Made by a program: the position numbers and the translations under genes. Positions 13,966 through 20,599 of a stretch of 50,667 nucleotides of DNA are shown here, piece by piece (position 1 is the first letter of the stretch; every line of letters begins with the position of its first letter). Source of the stretch: a virus. Location of the stretch: positions 1 through 50,667 of IMG/VR virus record IMGVR_UViG_3300021961_011345. One strand, written 5' to 3'. The notes below the pieces were generated by a model. That model had not been told where the DNA came from and searched no databases. It was given only the letters and a program-made list of their open reading frames with translations.

Positions 13966-15549
13966 TTAACGTAAAACTGTTACAGTAAATGTATGTTGTT
14001 CATTTAATTTACCATCTGAGATGTTTAATACTCCGTAATACACTCCATCTGCTACTTTACCTCCATCCCAATCATTTTTGTAATCTGAGTTCTGATAGAC
14101 TATTTTACCCCATCTATTTAAAATGGTTATTGAGCGATTATCCCAATCCAGTAGATTTTTAATTACAAATAAATCATTTTTATTATCATTGTTTGGAGTT
14201 ACAACATTAGGAATAATTATTGGTTTTGGGCCTAAAACAGGAATTGAATCTGGACCATATCTGTCTTCTGGTAATTCAAGATCACCTGGAGGTGGAGGTG
14301 GGGGGCAAGGTCCTACTTTAACTAAAATAGTATCAAATTCAGCCATCGGAATGCCACATTTATTAATTAATGTATTCCCGTCATTACCTTTTTTACTGTA
14401 TAAATAATAATTACCAGCTTGATTGAATGGATATAACATTACTATTCTAACTGAATCAGTCTCCAGGTCAATATTTAACCCTGAATAGATGTTTACAATA
14501 GATTGAGGTTGACTATTATTGGTGTTGGTCATTCTAAAATCAATACCATTGATTGAAGTACCATCCAAGTTAATATGAAACTTTAAAGTAAAAGCACTAT
14601 CACCACAATCTACTTCTACATAAGGTAAACCTGTGATTGTATCAATTGGGTAAGACAAGGGATCATATTGTACACCTGAAGTAGCAGCGGCATTGCAATT
14701 AGGAGAGATACTAATCATCATATCTCTAGAAGCTGAACCTACCTTGTACCATACTTGATAAAGTGAATCAAATCTATACTCTTCAACTAATACAGATAAA
14801 ACATCAATCTCATTTTGAGTAGGTAGGAATGAAATTAATCCTGTAGCAGGATCTAAATTAAAGTAGGTTGATGTTACAGGTTGAGTTGCTGAATAACCCG
14901 GATCAAATGGGATATTGGTTTGATTTGGGTAAACATTTTCTCTACAATTGATAAGTGAATAAACAACTGAGTCACCATCTTCCTCAATTGCGGTTTGTTT
15001 CCAATTAAACGGATTACCTACACAAAACGCTCTAACAGGTTCACTTACAAATACAGGTGATGAATTTTGCCCAAATGTAGCATTATCCAGTAACGCGTCA
15101 AAAAAGAACCCATCATTACCTACAGTACCATTTGAAGCAAATATATTAGTTATATTACCTGGTCGGCAACAATTCTCGTACCAAAATCTAAATGTAGAAC
15201 AGTTACCAGGTAAGATTACATAACCAACATACATGTAAACCTCTAATGTTTTAGTTGTTGGTCCTGGGTTAACACAGTCAAACAAAGTTGGTGAGATTAT
15301 TCCTGAACCAGGAACTAAATTCATAGGTACATTTATATCAGCGTAACAACCAGAGCTTACAGTTACTTGATCAGTAGTTGCCAGAGTTGTACCGGATACA
15401 TCCCTATAAACACGTAAAATTACCTTATAATGGCGTTGAATTCCGGTTGAATCTCCAATATAGCGGTATTGAATATCACCACCCGCTAAGTGCGTTGCCA
15501 TAGAACTAAAGCTAAGTAACAGCGCTATAAAAACTAGTATTTTTTTCAT
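13966..15549 (-). CDS. Secreted protein with gliding-motility-associated C-terminal domain (type B T9SS sorting, CHU_C type)
   Basis: 527 residues from ATG 15549; the frame runs on to a TTG at 15597 but the signal peptide (MKKILVFIALLLSFSSMA) starts at the ATG. The mature protein begins THLAGGDIQYRY, the usual start of this Bacteroidetes family, followed by Cys-containing beta domains, a poly-Pro stretch (GPCPPPPPPGD) and a C-terminal domain: IPNVVTPNNDNKNDLFVI, ITILNRWGKIVYQN, WDGGKVADGVYYGVL. That domain is the gliding-motility-associated sorting domain, which directs export by the type IX system. In a phage this would need the host's secretion machine. Probably an adhesin or surface protein. 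Confidence 0.88.
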   Translation of the reverse strand: MKKILVFIALLLSFSSMATHLAGGDIQYRYIGDSTGIQRHYKVILRVYRDVSGTTLATTDQVTVSSGCYADINVPMNLVPGSGIISPTLFDCVNPGPTTKTLEVYMYVGYVILPGNCSTFRFWYENCCRPGNITNIFASNGTVGNDGFFFDALLDNATFGQNSSPVFVSEPVRAFCVGNPFNWKQTAIEEDGDSVVYSLINCRENVYPNQTNIPFDPGYSATQPVTSTYFNLDPATGLISFLPTQNEIDVLSVLVEEYRFDSLYQVWYKVGSASRDMMISISPNCNAAATSGVQYDPLSYPIDTITGLPYVEVDCGDSAFTLKFHINLDGTSINGIDFRMTNTNNSQPQSIVNIYSGLNIDLETDSVRIVMLYPFNQAGNYYLYSKKGNDGNTLINKCGIPMAEFDTILVKVGPCPPPPPPGDLELPEDRYGPDSIPVLGPKPIIIPNVVTPNNDNKNDLFVIKNLLDWDNRSITILNRWGKIVYQNSDYKNDWDGGKVADGVYYGVLNISDGKLNEQHTFTVTVLR

Positions 15550-15554
15550 GTTAA

Positions 15555-15586
15555 TAAATATAAAGAGGGGCTTTCGCCCCTCCAAC
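15555..15586 (-). promoter_or_regulatory. Hairpin-bearing promoter/terminator element F
   Basis: Minus strand: GTTG (15586-15583), 20-base spacer that contains GAGGGGC-GAAA-GCCCCTC (hairpin 15582-15565), then TATATTTA (15562-15555) and the ATG of the gliding-domain gene only five bases further. The stem of seven pairs closed by a GAAA tetraloop, followed by CTTTATATTTATT, is a good terminator for the upstream 502-residue gene. The hairpin core is identical to element G at 18070-18101. Confidence 0.65.
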
Positions 15587-17095
15587 TTAATACACAAATA
15601 CTTTCTCTAGCTTACCACTATATTTAATTACATATAATCCTTTAAGTTTACCATAAGGTATATTCTTACCCACGTAAATTAAATTACTATGCCAATCATA
15701 AATCTCGTAAGTAACATCTAATTGATCTTCATTAACTGAGATATTACCAATTAAATTATTGTCGCTAAAATCCGCTCCTGTATTGAGGATACTGTTAGGA
15801 GCTGGTCTATAATCGCCTGTTATGTAATTATAAGGGTTCATTAATAACCCACTAGTAGAAACGACTGTATCATTGTTATTGGCAAAGAACCAAGTACCAG
15901 CATCAAACGAAGGATTAGTTACTCTACTTACATACTTTGTTACACAGCCTGCTATTACATTATTTCTAAATCTTAAAGTACCTAACATAGCATTTACTTC
16001 AGTAACTGTACCGTCAATGTGTACACCTTCTTTAAAGTCCATAAACACTGAATTGTAAACTTTTAATTCAGTATTTCTTCTTAAACGAAGTGCTCTTCTA
16101 AATTTAGGATCAACGGTAGCCTGTAAGTTACCTCTTAGTGGTCCAATAGCTGTAATGTTAGAGAATACAGCTGCTGTTTTAGGTCCGTTGTTAGATCCAG
16201 CTCCATCGTTATCACTCTCAAATCCTTCAGAGGTTGAGCTAGCTGATTGGTCAGCGATAAAAGGATCTCTAACAATCAAACCAAACTGTACTTTACCTCT
16301 GTAACCAAAATCAGTATCAAAATCATCATCTAGGTTTCTGTAAGAAACTATGTGCTTGCAATTTACAGTACCTCCAAACCATTCAAACGCATCATCGTTA
16401 GCAAATGATACTTGAACGTAATCAACTACAGTACCGCTACCAACTGAACCAAATGTTATACCGTTGATCTCCTTGTCAGGTTGGTATGCATATCCTCCAA
16501 ATTCAATTCTAATGTATCTTAGAACTCCTGAAGTATCTTCGTCGTTATTACCTCCGTACTGAGTGTTCTTAGATGTAGGTAGGCCTTCAACATATCCAAT
16601 ACCTGCAGGAGTACCTGAAGCAGCATTAGCTGGTAGGTTGTTTTGAGCTTCACCTAACAGAACTATTCCTCCCCAGTCACCGATATTCCTTTGACCCGGA
16701 GCGGCATTTGAAGCAAATACAATTGGACTATTTACTAATCCGTCTGCAAATAATTTACCTTTATTAGTTACAATTAAAGCAGAACCTGCTGCTGTCTTAT
16801 CAAATAAAACTACTGTACCTGGTTGTATAGTTAAGTTAGCCTTTACATACAACGGACCTTGAACCAAGTAAGTCTTATTATTAGTCCAAGTAGTATTTAC
16901 TGTAATCGAATCTGAAACTGTATCAGTAGCAGCTGGGTAAATTGTATGTTGTGGGTCAAAATTAGTCCAAGAATCTGTCCACATTGGAACAGGAGCTGAT
17001 TCAAATGCTCCTCTATATACTGTAGGAGTCCAAAATGTACTTTGTGCAAACAAACTTGTTGCAACTAAAGAAAATAGTAACACTAGTTTTTTCAT
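15587..17095 (-). CDS. Secreted beta-helix-like protein with T9SS type A-like tail
   Basis: 502 residues with signal peptide MKKLVLLFSLVATSLFAQ. The body holds motifs of a large Bacteroidetes exported family: SPIVFASN, QRNIGDWGGIVLLGEA, SGVLRYIRIEFGGYAY, NGITFGSVGSGTVVDYVQVSFANDDAFEWFGGTV, YRNLDDDFDTDFGYRGKVQFG. These right-handed beta-helix-like proteins usually end in a T9SS sorting domain; here the end (VTYEIYDWHSNLIYVGKNI, GLYVIKYSGKLEKVFVY) looks like a short type A domain. Likely exported to the host surface. The ending overlaps hairpin element F. Upstream is a divergent regulatory region. Confidence 0.85.
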   Translation of the reverse strand: MKKLVLLFSLVATSLFAQSTFWTPTVYRGAFESAPVPMWTDSWTNFDPQHTIYPAATDTVSDSITVNTTWTNNKTYLVQGPLYVKANLTIQPGTVVLFDKTAAGSALIVTNKGKLFADGLVNSPIVFASNAAPGQRNIGDWGGIVLLGEAQNNLPANAASGTPAGIGYVEGLPTSKNTQYGGNNDEDTSGVLRYIRIEFGGYAYQPDKEINGITFGSVGSGTVVDYVQVSFANDDAFEWFGGTVNCKHIVSYRNLDDDFDTDFGYRGKVQFGLIVRDPFIADQSASSTSEGFESDNDGAGSNNGPKTAAVFSNITAIGPLRGNLQATVDPKFRRALRLRRNTELKVYNSVFMDFKEGVHIDGTVTEVNAMLGTLRFRNNVIAGCVTKYVSRVTNPSFDAGTWFFANNNDTVVSTSGLLMNPYNYITGDYRPAPNSILNTGADFSDNNLIGNISVNEDQLDVTYEIYDWHSNLIYVGKNIPYGKLKGLYVIKYSGKLEKVFVY

Positions 17096-17244
17096 AATTG
17101 TTTTTTCTTATACATATGACTTTAATACCTGCAATAAGGTACATAAAATTTACGAGGATGTAAAGCGTCATATTAAAAAGTCATATTAACGTAATATTTC
17201 AAATATGTATCACTGTCAATTAGTAACCTTAAAGTCATATTACC
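17096..17244. promoter_or_regulatory. Divergent intergenic region with repeated GTCATATTA motifs
   Basis: 149 bases between the only divergent gene pair in the window. GTCATATTA occurs three times on the plus strand, at 17167-17175, 17180-17188 and 17234-17242; the last lies 2 bases before the lipoprotein ATG. A partial inverted copy (ATATGAC) is at 17114-17120, just before the minus-strand gene. Repeats at both gene starts suggest operators for one regulator. No strong promoter boxes are evident on either strand. Confidence 0.45.
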
Positions 17245-17460
17245 ATGAAAAACATATTTACAATTTTAGGAGTTGCATTAGTTATGTCTGCTTGTTCAAC
17301 AGCTAATTTTGCTACGCATAGCATTCGTAACACACCAACAACCACTCGTCAAGCCTTAATTTATGATGACCATGTAGTTATAGTTACACGAACGAAAATG
17401 TCAATTGAAGACTATAATAAAATTATAGCAGTATCTGTAAATAGAGAAGAGCGCAATTAA
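17245..17460 (+). CDS. Small lipoprotein (71 aa), the only plus-strand gene
   Basis: MKNIFTILGVALVMSACSTANF is a lipoprotein signal with lipobox MSAC, so Cys17 would be acylated. The mature part is about 54 residues (ALIYDDHVVIVTRTKMSIEDYNKIIAVSVN). It has its own terminator directly after the stop and lies opposite all other genes, which indicates an independently controlled unit such as a moron-type or lysis/superinfection gene. No family recognised. Membrane location in the host is expected. Confidence 0.75.
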   Translation: MKNIFTILGVALVMSACSTANFATHSIRNTPTTTRQALIYDDHVVIVTRTKMSIEDYNKIIAVSVNREERN

Positions 17461-17473
17461 GCGCTCTTTTTTA
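17447..17473 (+). terminator. Intrinsic terminator for the plus-strand lipoprotein gene
   Basis: AAGAGCGC (17447-17454), loop AATTAA (17455-17460, containing the stop codon) and GCGCTCTT (17461-17468) followed by TTTTA. The eight-pair stem and T run fit a Rho-independent terminator on the plus strand. It lies just past the 3' end of the convergent minus-strand gene at 17471 and could serve in both directions. Confidence 0.85.
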
Positions 17474-17677
17474 TCCCTTTATTACTTGCCTTTTATTTTG
17501 ATTGGCGTAATATTTCTTTTTAGCTTGTTGTTTCAATTTACTTACTTCATTATTTAGATAATGGATTTGCTCTTGAATTTCATGAATTTGCTTTTCCATT
17601 TTTCCAATCTCCAAGTAGATCATAAAACATACTACTAGGGATAGGACAATGGATGTTGCTGCTATTGCTATTGCCAT
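17471..17677 (-). CDS. Membrane-anchored coiled-coil protein (68 aa)
   Basis: One N-terminal transmembrane helix (about residues 4-23) followed by a coiled coil (GKMEKQIHEIQEQIHYLNNEVSKLKQQ) and a basic tail. Such layouts occur in spanin or membrane-scaffold proteins, but no family is recognised. Converges on the lipoprotein gene. Confidence 0.55.
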   Translation of the reverse strand: MAIAIAATSIVLSLVVCFMIYLEIGKMEKQIHEIQEQIHYLNNEVSKLKQQAKKKYYANQNKRQVIKG

Positions 17678-17693
17678 TTTTATTTAATTTAAA

Positions 17694-17873
17694 TTAATCA
17701 AGTGGAGGAAAAGCATTTAATTTAGCTCTTTTAGCTTTTTCATAAGCTAACTCGTATCGGTCACTCACCTCCATTTTAGGATTTTCTTTTTTTATCTCTT
17801 TAGCTAGAGACATCGTATGCTCATAAATGCCTGTTTTATAAGCTTCATGTAAAATATTTTCTATTTGACTCAT
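17694..17873 (-). CDS. Hypothetical helical protein (59 aa)
   Basis: ATG at 17873, TAA at 17694; the ATG abuts the TAA of the upstream 63-residue gene. Helical and charged (ILHEAYKTGIYEHTMSLAKEIKKENP, then YELAYEKAKRAKL). No family recognised. Confidence 0.5.
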   Translation of the reverse strand: MSQIENILHEAYKTGIYEHTMSLAKEIKKENPKMEVSDRYELAYEKAKRAKLNAFPPLD

Positions 17874-18065
17874 TTACTTTTTTAAAAAACTTATTACAAA
17901 ATTGTATAAAAATCCTAATACACCAACTGGCCAGATGAATACTAATGTAATTCTTTCCATATGGGTAAATAAGTATCTAGTATCTAGTTTAGTAGAAACC
18001 CAATACATGAACCATTGAAATAACATTCCTATTATTAGGTAATTCAATATCCAATTAATGTACAT
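17874..18065 (-). CDS. Two-helix membrane protein (63 aa)
   Basis: Hydrophobic segments at about residues 4-21 and 38-58 (ITLVFIWPVGVLGFLYNFVIS). ATG at 18065 lies only four bases beyond the TATATTTA box of element G, so its mRNA may be leaderless. No family recognised. Confidence 0.55.
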   Translation of the reverse strand: MYINWILNYLIIGMLFQWFMYWVSTKLDTRYLFTHMERITLVFIWPVGVLGFLYNFVISFLKK

Positions 18066-18069
18066 ATGA

Positions 18070-18101
18070 TAAATATAATGAGGGGCTTTCGCCCCTCCAA
18101 T
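18070..18101 (-). promoter_or_regulatory. Hairpin-bearing promoter/terminator element G
   Basis: Minus strand: ATTG (18101-18098), 20-base spacer carrying GAGGGGC-GAAA-GCCCCTC (18097-18080), then TATATTTA (18077-18070) and ATG at 18065. The hairpin and flanking CCAA/AAATATAA are the same as in element F (about 30 near-identical bases). The T content after the stem is moderate, so termination should be partial or full; promoter activity is inferred from spacing alone. Confidence 0.6.
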
Positions 18102-18142
18102 CTTTATTTTTCCTATTATAATCTTTCTTACTAGCTTTTACC

Positions 18143-18256
18143 TTAGTAATCATCTTCCTCCTGATCATATTCGCCATATGACCCTCTTCGGTATTTCGTC
18201 TTTTGTTTGGAATATCCATCTTCATAATCTACATAATCTTCAAAGTCGGTATCCAT
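18143..18256 (-). CDS. Very small acidic protein (37 aa), tentative
   Basis: ATG at 18256 to TAA at 18143. Tyr/Asp/Glu-rich peptide (DYVDYEDGYSKQ ... GSYGEYDQEEDDY). Low-complexity composition makes the call uncertain, but the frame fills an otherwise empty 160-base stretch between a membrane micro-gene and element G. Confidence 0.35.
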   Translation of the reverse strand: MDTDFEDYVDYEDGYSKQKTKYRRGSYGEYDQEEDDY

Positions 18257-18263
18257 AAATATC

Positions 18264-18353
18264 TTAGCTAAGTGAATCTACAATTTTAATAAATAGGTAG
18301 AAAGCAAACCATCCAAAAAAGAATCCAGTCCAAAATTTATTTGTGTTTTTCAT
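18264..18353 (-). CDS. Single-pass membrane micro-protein (29 aa)
   Basis: ATG at 18353, TAA at 18264. Aromatic single helix (FWTGFFFGWFAFYLFIKIV). Overlaps the end of the 38-residue gene by 17 bases. One of the repeated micro-membrane proteins of this phage. Confidence 0.4.
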   Translation of the reverse strand: MKNTNKFWTGFFFGWFAFYLFIKIVDSLS

Positions 18354-18453
18354 ATATCTCATTCATCCATTTGTTATAGTCACGTTTAGCAGGATCGTAA
18401 TTTGGTGGGTAAACTACCTTAAAATCCTGCTTGATTTCGAGGTCGCTTTGCAT
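18337..18453 (-). CDS. Small hypothetical protein (38 aa)
   Basis: The frame is open further upstream, but the plausible start is ATG 18453, because the upstream part would lie wholly inside the 102-residue gene. Ends PPNYDPAKRDYNKWMNEIYEKHK. No family recognised. Confidence 0.4.
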   Translation of the reverse strand: MQSDLEIKQDFKVVYPPNYDPAKRDYNKWMNEIYEKHK

Positions 18454-18727
18454 CTCGGGGATCAATATTGTTGATGAAGGCCAAACCAACTTCTTTAAGT
18501 TTTTTAGCAATTCGATTGGTCCCATAATAATAAATTGGACCCAAATATTCCTCGTAATATACTTTGTTAGGATTTTCAACATTTAAAATTCGTCTTTTAC
18601 CATTAAAACTTCTAAACTCACGGGCTGTAACTCGAGCCCACTTTTCACCATCAAAACTAACTTCACAACATCTAGCTGAGTTGAACTCATAAACTAGTTT
18701 AACTAAATCTCCTCTTTTTTCAGCCAT
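18419..18727 (-). CDS. Hypothetical protein (102 aa)
   Basis: Basic alpha/beta protein: GDLVKLVYEFNSARCCEVSFDGEKWARVTAREFRSFNGKRRIL at the N-terminus, then YYEEYLGPIYYYGTN. No family recognised. Start overlaps the upstream stop by one base (TAATG). Confidence 0.6.
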   Translation of the reverse strand: MAEKRGDLVKLVYEFNSARCCEVSFDGEKWARVTAREFRSFNGKRRILNVENPNKVYYEEYLGPIYYYGTNRIAKKLKEVGLAFINNIDPRDAKRPRNQAGF

Positions 18728-19014
18728 TAGAAAGGTAATTCATCTTTATCAAATGCATAACGATCAGCATTCATTTCCTCATATGCCTCAATTTGGACAT
18801 TTAGATTGTCAATGTATTCTTTATTGATAATGTCACCATTTTGATAGTTGATCATATCAATAATCTCTTTCTCAGTTTCAATTACGTTTACACTATTACC
18901 ATTGTTTAGGCTGATATGAGTGTAGTTTTTAGTAAATTCAATATCTGAAATTGAGCGAAGTGCAATTATGTGCTTGTGGGCGTTTCCGAAACCAGTTAAT
19001 TCGAGAAATTTCAT
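18727..19014 (-). CDS. Hypothetical protein (95 aa)
   Basis: N-terminal half MKFLELTGFGNAHKHIIALRSISDIEFTKNYTHISLNNGNSVNVIE is beta-rich and resembles the short LytTR-like or flagellar FlbD-like strands, but not enough to name it. C-terminal half helical and acidic. Confidence 0.55.
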   Translation of the reverse strand: MKFLELTGFGNAHKHIIALRSISDIEFTKNYTHISLNNGNSVNVIETEKEIIDMINYQNGDIINKEYIDNLNVQIEAYEEMNADRYAFDKDELPF

Positions 19015-19015
19015 T

Positions 19016-19087
19016 TTATTTATTTTTAGGCATTTTTTCTAAAATAGCGAACAACAAGATAATGATTATAAGTCCAATAACTACCAT
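19016..19087 (-). CDS. Single-pass membrane micro-protein (23 aa), tentative
   Basis: ATG at 19087 overlaps the upstream TAA (TAATG); TAA at 19016. Sequence is almost wholly one hydrophobic helix (VVIGLIIIILLFAIL) plus a Lys tail. Supported by coupling and by similar micro-proteins nearby. Confidence 0.35.
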   Translation of the reverse strand: MVVIGLIIIILLFAILEKMPKNK

Positions 19088-19317
19088 TACAACAACAAAT
19101 TATTATTTTCTAAACCATACCAAAAACGCTCCAACCATACTCCGACTTTCACCTTTTCAATCTTATCATCAACTGCTAGACCATCATTGTAACGCTTATC
19201 AGCTACATGCAAAATACCAAAATCAAACAAATCACGGGCATGGTCCATATTGCCTTGTTCAACAGCCAATTTTGCCTGTTCATATGTTTTGGTCAAGATA
19301 CCTTTTTCTTTCTTCAT
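19087..19317 (-). CDS. Hypothetical protein (76 aa)
   Basis: Helical N-terminus (TKTYEQAKLAVEQGNMDHARDLFDFGILHVADKRYNDG) with the spacing of a tetratricopeptide-like helix pair. First gene after promoter element B (19340-19371). Confidence 0.55.
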   Translation of the reverse strand: MKKEKGILTKTYEQAKLAVEQGNMDHARDLFDFGILHVADKRYNDGLAVDDKIEKVKVGVWLERFWYGLENNNLLL

Positions 19318-19339
19318 AACTCTTATTTTTTCTTACATC

Positions 19340-19371
19340 TGAATATAACATCCTATTTTGGGGAAGCCAAA
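19340..19371 (-). promoter_or_regulatory. Promoter-like element B: TTTG - 20 bases - TATATTCA
   Basis: Minus strand TTTG (19371-19368), GGCTTCCCCAAAATAG... spacer of 20 bases, TATATTCA (19347-19340). Same spacer length and same GGCTnCCCCA extension as elements A and C. The element overlaps the last codons of the 51-residue gene at 19353-19508. Confidence 0.6.
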
Positions 19372-19508
19372 CTTAGGGTAGAAACTTTAACTACTGCTCT
19401 CAAGGTTTTATCTTGAATAGCACATGTTTCATCTCCCTTTTGATACCAAACCAATTCAAATACTCGGCCTGGAAATTTACTGCTGATTACTTTGTCTCCT
19501 AGTTTCAT
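19353..19508 (-). CDS. Small SH3/KOW-like protein (51 aa)
   Basis: ATG at 19508 overlaps the upstream TGA (ATGA); TAG at 19353. MKLGDKVISSKFPGRVFELVWYQKGDE fits a small SH3-like barrel that begins 'lGdkV.s..fpG.V.el'. Its 3' end is inside promoter element B. Confidence 0.45.
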   Translation of the reverse strand: MKLGDKVISSKFPGRVFELVWYQKGDETCAIQDKTLRAVVKVSTLSLASPK

Positions 19509-19729
19509 TGAATTTTATATTTAGTGGTCCAAGTATCAAATAATTTTTTTCCAATTCCAACTTCTAAAATAATAGCATCCAATGGAATACCAGGTATTGT
19601 AGAATCAGCTTTTAGGAAATAATCTAAGTTATAGTTAGATGTTTTTTTAATTTTGGTTTGGGCGTTTGAACGGTTGGATGTTTTCCAAACAATAACTAAC
19701 GGTCCAATATAATCCTTAGGCTTGGCCAT
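19505..19729 (-). CDS. Hypothetical protein (74 aa)
   Basis: Basic N-terminal half (KPKDYIGPLVIVWKTSNRSNAQTKIKKTSNYNLDYFL) and a beta-type C-terminal half. No family recognised. Overlaps the SWIM-finger gene by 14 bases. Confidence 0.5.
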   Translation of the reverse strand: MAKPKDYIGPLVIVWKTSNRSNAQTKIKKTSNYNLDYFLKADSTIPGIPLDAIILEVGIGKKLFDTWTTKYKIQ

Positions 19730-20132
19730 TTTCTACTGCTTTAATATGTTTACATTTACGATCTTTTGCTCTCCAAGCGCCTGGACAACTACAAGTTAGT
19801 TTAAGACCATTTTGACGAACCTTGTAAAAACCATCACCTGAAGATGATTCAAACATCCATTCATTTTTCACTTTAGGTTCTTCAACTACTGGAGCATTAT
19901 AAACAATATCAGCATAAGTGGTTTGAGGGTGGACTTCAATCCAGTCAGGTGTAAGATATCGCTTACCATTATGATCCACCAAACCATGATATGGGGTTCG
20001 AGACTCATAACGAAAGCGCCTTGCGGCTTGGAACGGACCAAACCCTTTACCAATCTTCAAGGCACCGTCTGAATAGACAACACGGCTTCTTAAATTACCA
20101 TGTTTATTCGTGTTTGTAAATAACCACAACAT
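19716..20132 (-). CDS. SWIM-type zinc-finger protein (138 aa)
   Basis: The C-terminus holds a SWIM finger: YKVRQNGLKLTCSCPGAWRAKDRKCKHIKAV, that is CxC then CxH with about ten residues between. SWIM domains bind DNA or protein through one zinc. The N-terminal 90 residues (YSDGALKIGKGFGPFQAARRFRYE; KRYLTPDWIEVHPQTTY) are of unknown type. Expressed from promoter element C, first gene of its unit, so it may act early as a host-takeover factor (inference). Confidence 0.75.
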   Translation of the reverse strand: MLWLFTNTNKHGNLRSRVVYSDGALKIGKGFGPFQAARRFRYESRTPYHGLVDHNGKRYLTPDWIEVHPQTTYADIVYNAPVVEEPKVKNEWMFESSSGDGFYKVRQNGLKLTCSCPGAWRAKDRKCKHIKAVENGQA

Positions 20133-20154
20133 AACCTTTATTCTTTCTTATACC

Positions 20155-20186
20155 TAAATATAACATCAAGATATGGGGTAGCCAAA
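20155..20186 (-). promoter_or_regulatory. Promoter-like element C: TTTG - 20 bases - TATATTTA
   Basis: Minus strand TTTG (20186-20183), GGCTACCCCATATC... spacer of 20 bases, TATATTTA (20162-20155), then AGGTATAAGAAAG and an AAAGG box before the ATG at 20132. Shares boxes, spacing and GGCTACCC extension with A and B. It lies across the end of the 59-residue gene. An inverted copy of TGGCTACCCCA is at 20222-20232 (plus strand), against TGGGGTAGCCA at 20174-20184. Confidence 0.65.
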
Positions 20187-20345
20187 CTCCTTAGAGACTT
20201 CTTCAATCTCATGAAGTTCCATGGCTACCCCAATACAAATGGTTTTCATTAGAATTGGTCGTTCAATTAGTATTTCAGCTAATTGATCATCTGGGAGTGT
20301 ATAAAGTAACTCCAACATAGAGTTAGGGACTTTAATATTCCTCAT
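20166..20345 (-). CDS. Small hypothetical protein (59 aa)
   Basis: ATG at 20345, TGA at 20166. Helical: SMLELLYTLPDDQLAEILIERPILMKTICIGVAMELHEIEEV. No family recognised. Its last codons form part of element C. Confidence 0.5.
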   Translation of the reverse strand: MRNIKVPNSMLELLYTLPDDQLAEILIERPILMKTICIGVAMELHEIEEVSKEFGYPIS

Positions 20346-20468
20346 CTAACCTCATGTAGTCAGGCACTAGAGGCTTTTTCTTACGTTTCATTGAAGAATA
20401 CTTATGTTGAGCCCATTTATGCCATTCCATGAATGCTTCGTAACGAGACTTGCTTGAGACTTTACTCA
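20331..20468 (-). CDS. Small basic protein (45 aa)
   Basis: ATG at 20468, TAA at 20331, overlapping the next gene by 15 bases. Basic, with FMEWHKWAQHKYSSMKRKKKPLVPDYMRLDEEY. No family recognised. Confidence 0.45.
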
Positions 20469-20478
20469 TAACAAAAAT

Positions 20479-20598
20479 TTAATTAGTTAATTTTTCTAAA
20501 ATAAGATAATTAGCCTTTAAACGTTTTCCAAATTTAACTTTAGTACTTCTGTTTAGAGGTTTTTTACCTTCAACTCGTTTTTTCTCTGACTGTGCCAT
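20479..20598 (-). CDS. Small basic protein (39 aa)
   Basis: ATG at 20598 to TAA at 20479. Lys-rich: EGKKPLNRSTKVKFGKRLKANYLIL. A longer reading of this frame from 20787 exists, but that part would overlap the better-supported 47-residue gene, so the short form is given. Confidence 0.4.
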   Translation of the reverse strand: MAQSEKKRVEGKKPLNRSTKVKFGKRLKANYLILEKLTN

Positions 20599-20599
20599 C

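Noticed and set aside
18951-19319. Plus-strand frame of 122 residues
   Set aside because: Antisense to three coupled minus-strand genes; composition has no protein-like pattern, no start signal.
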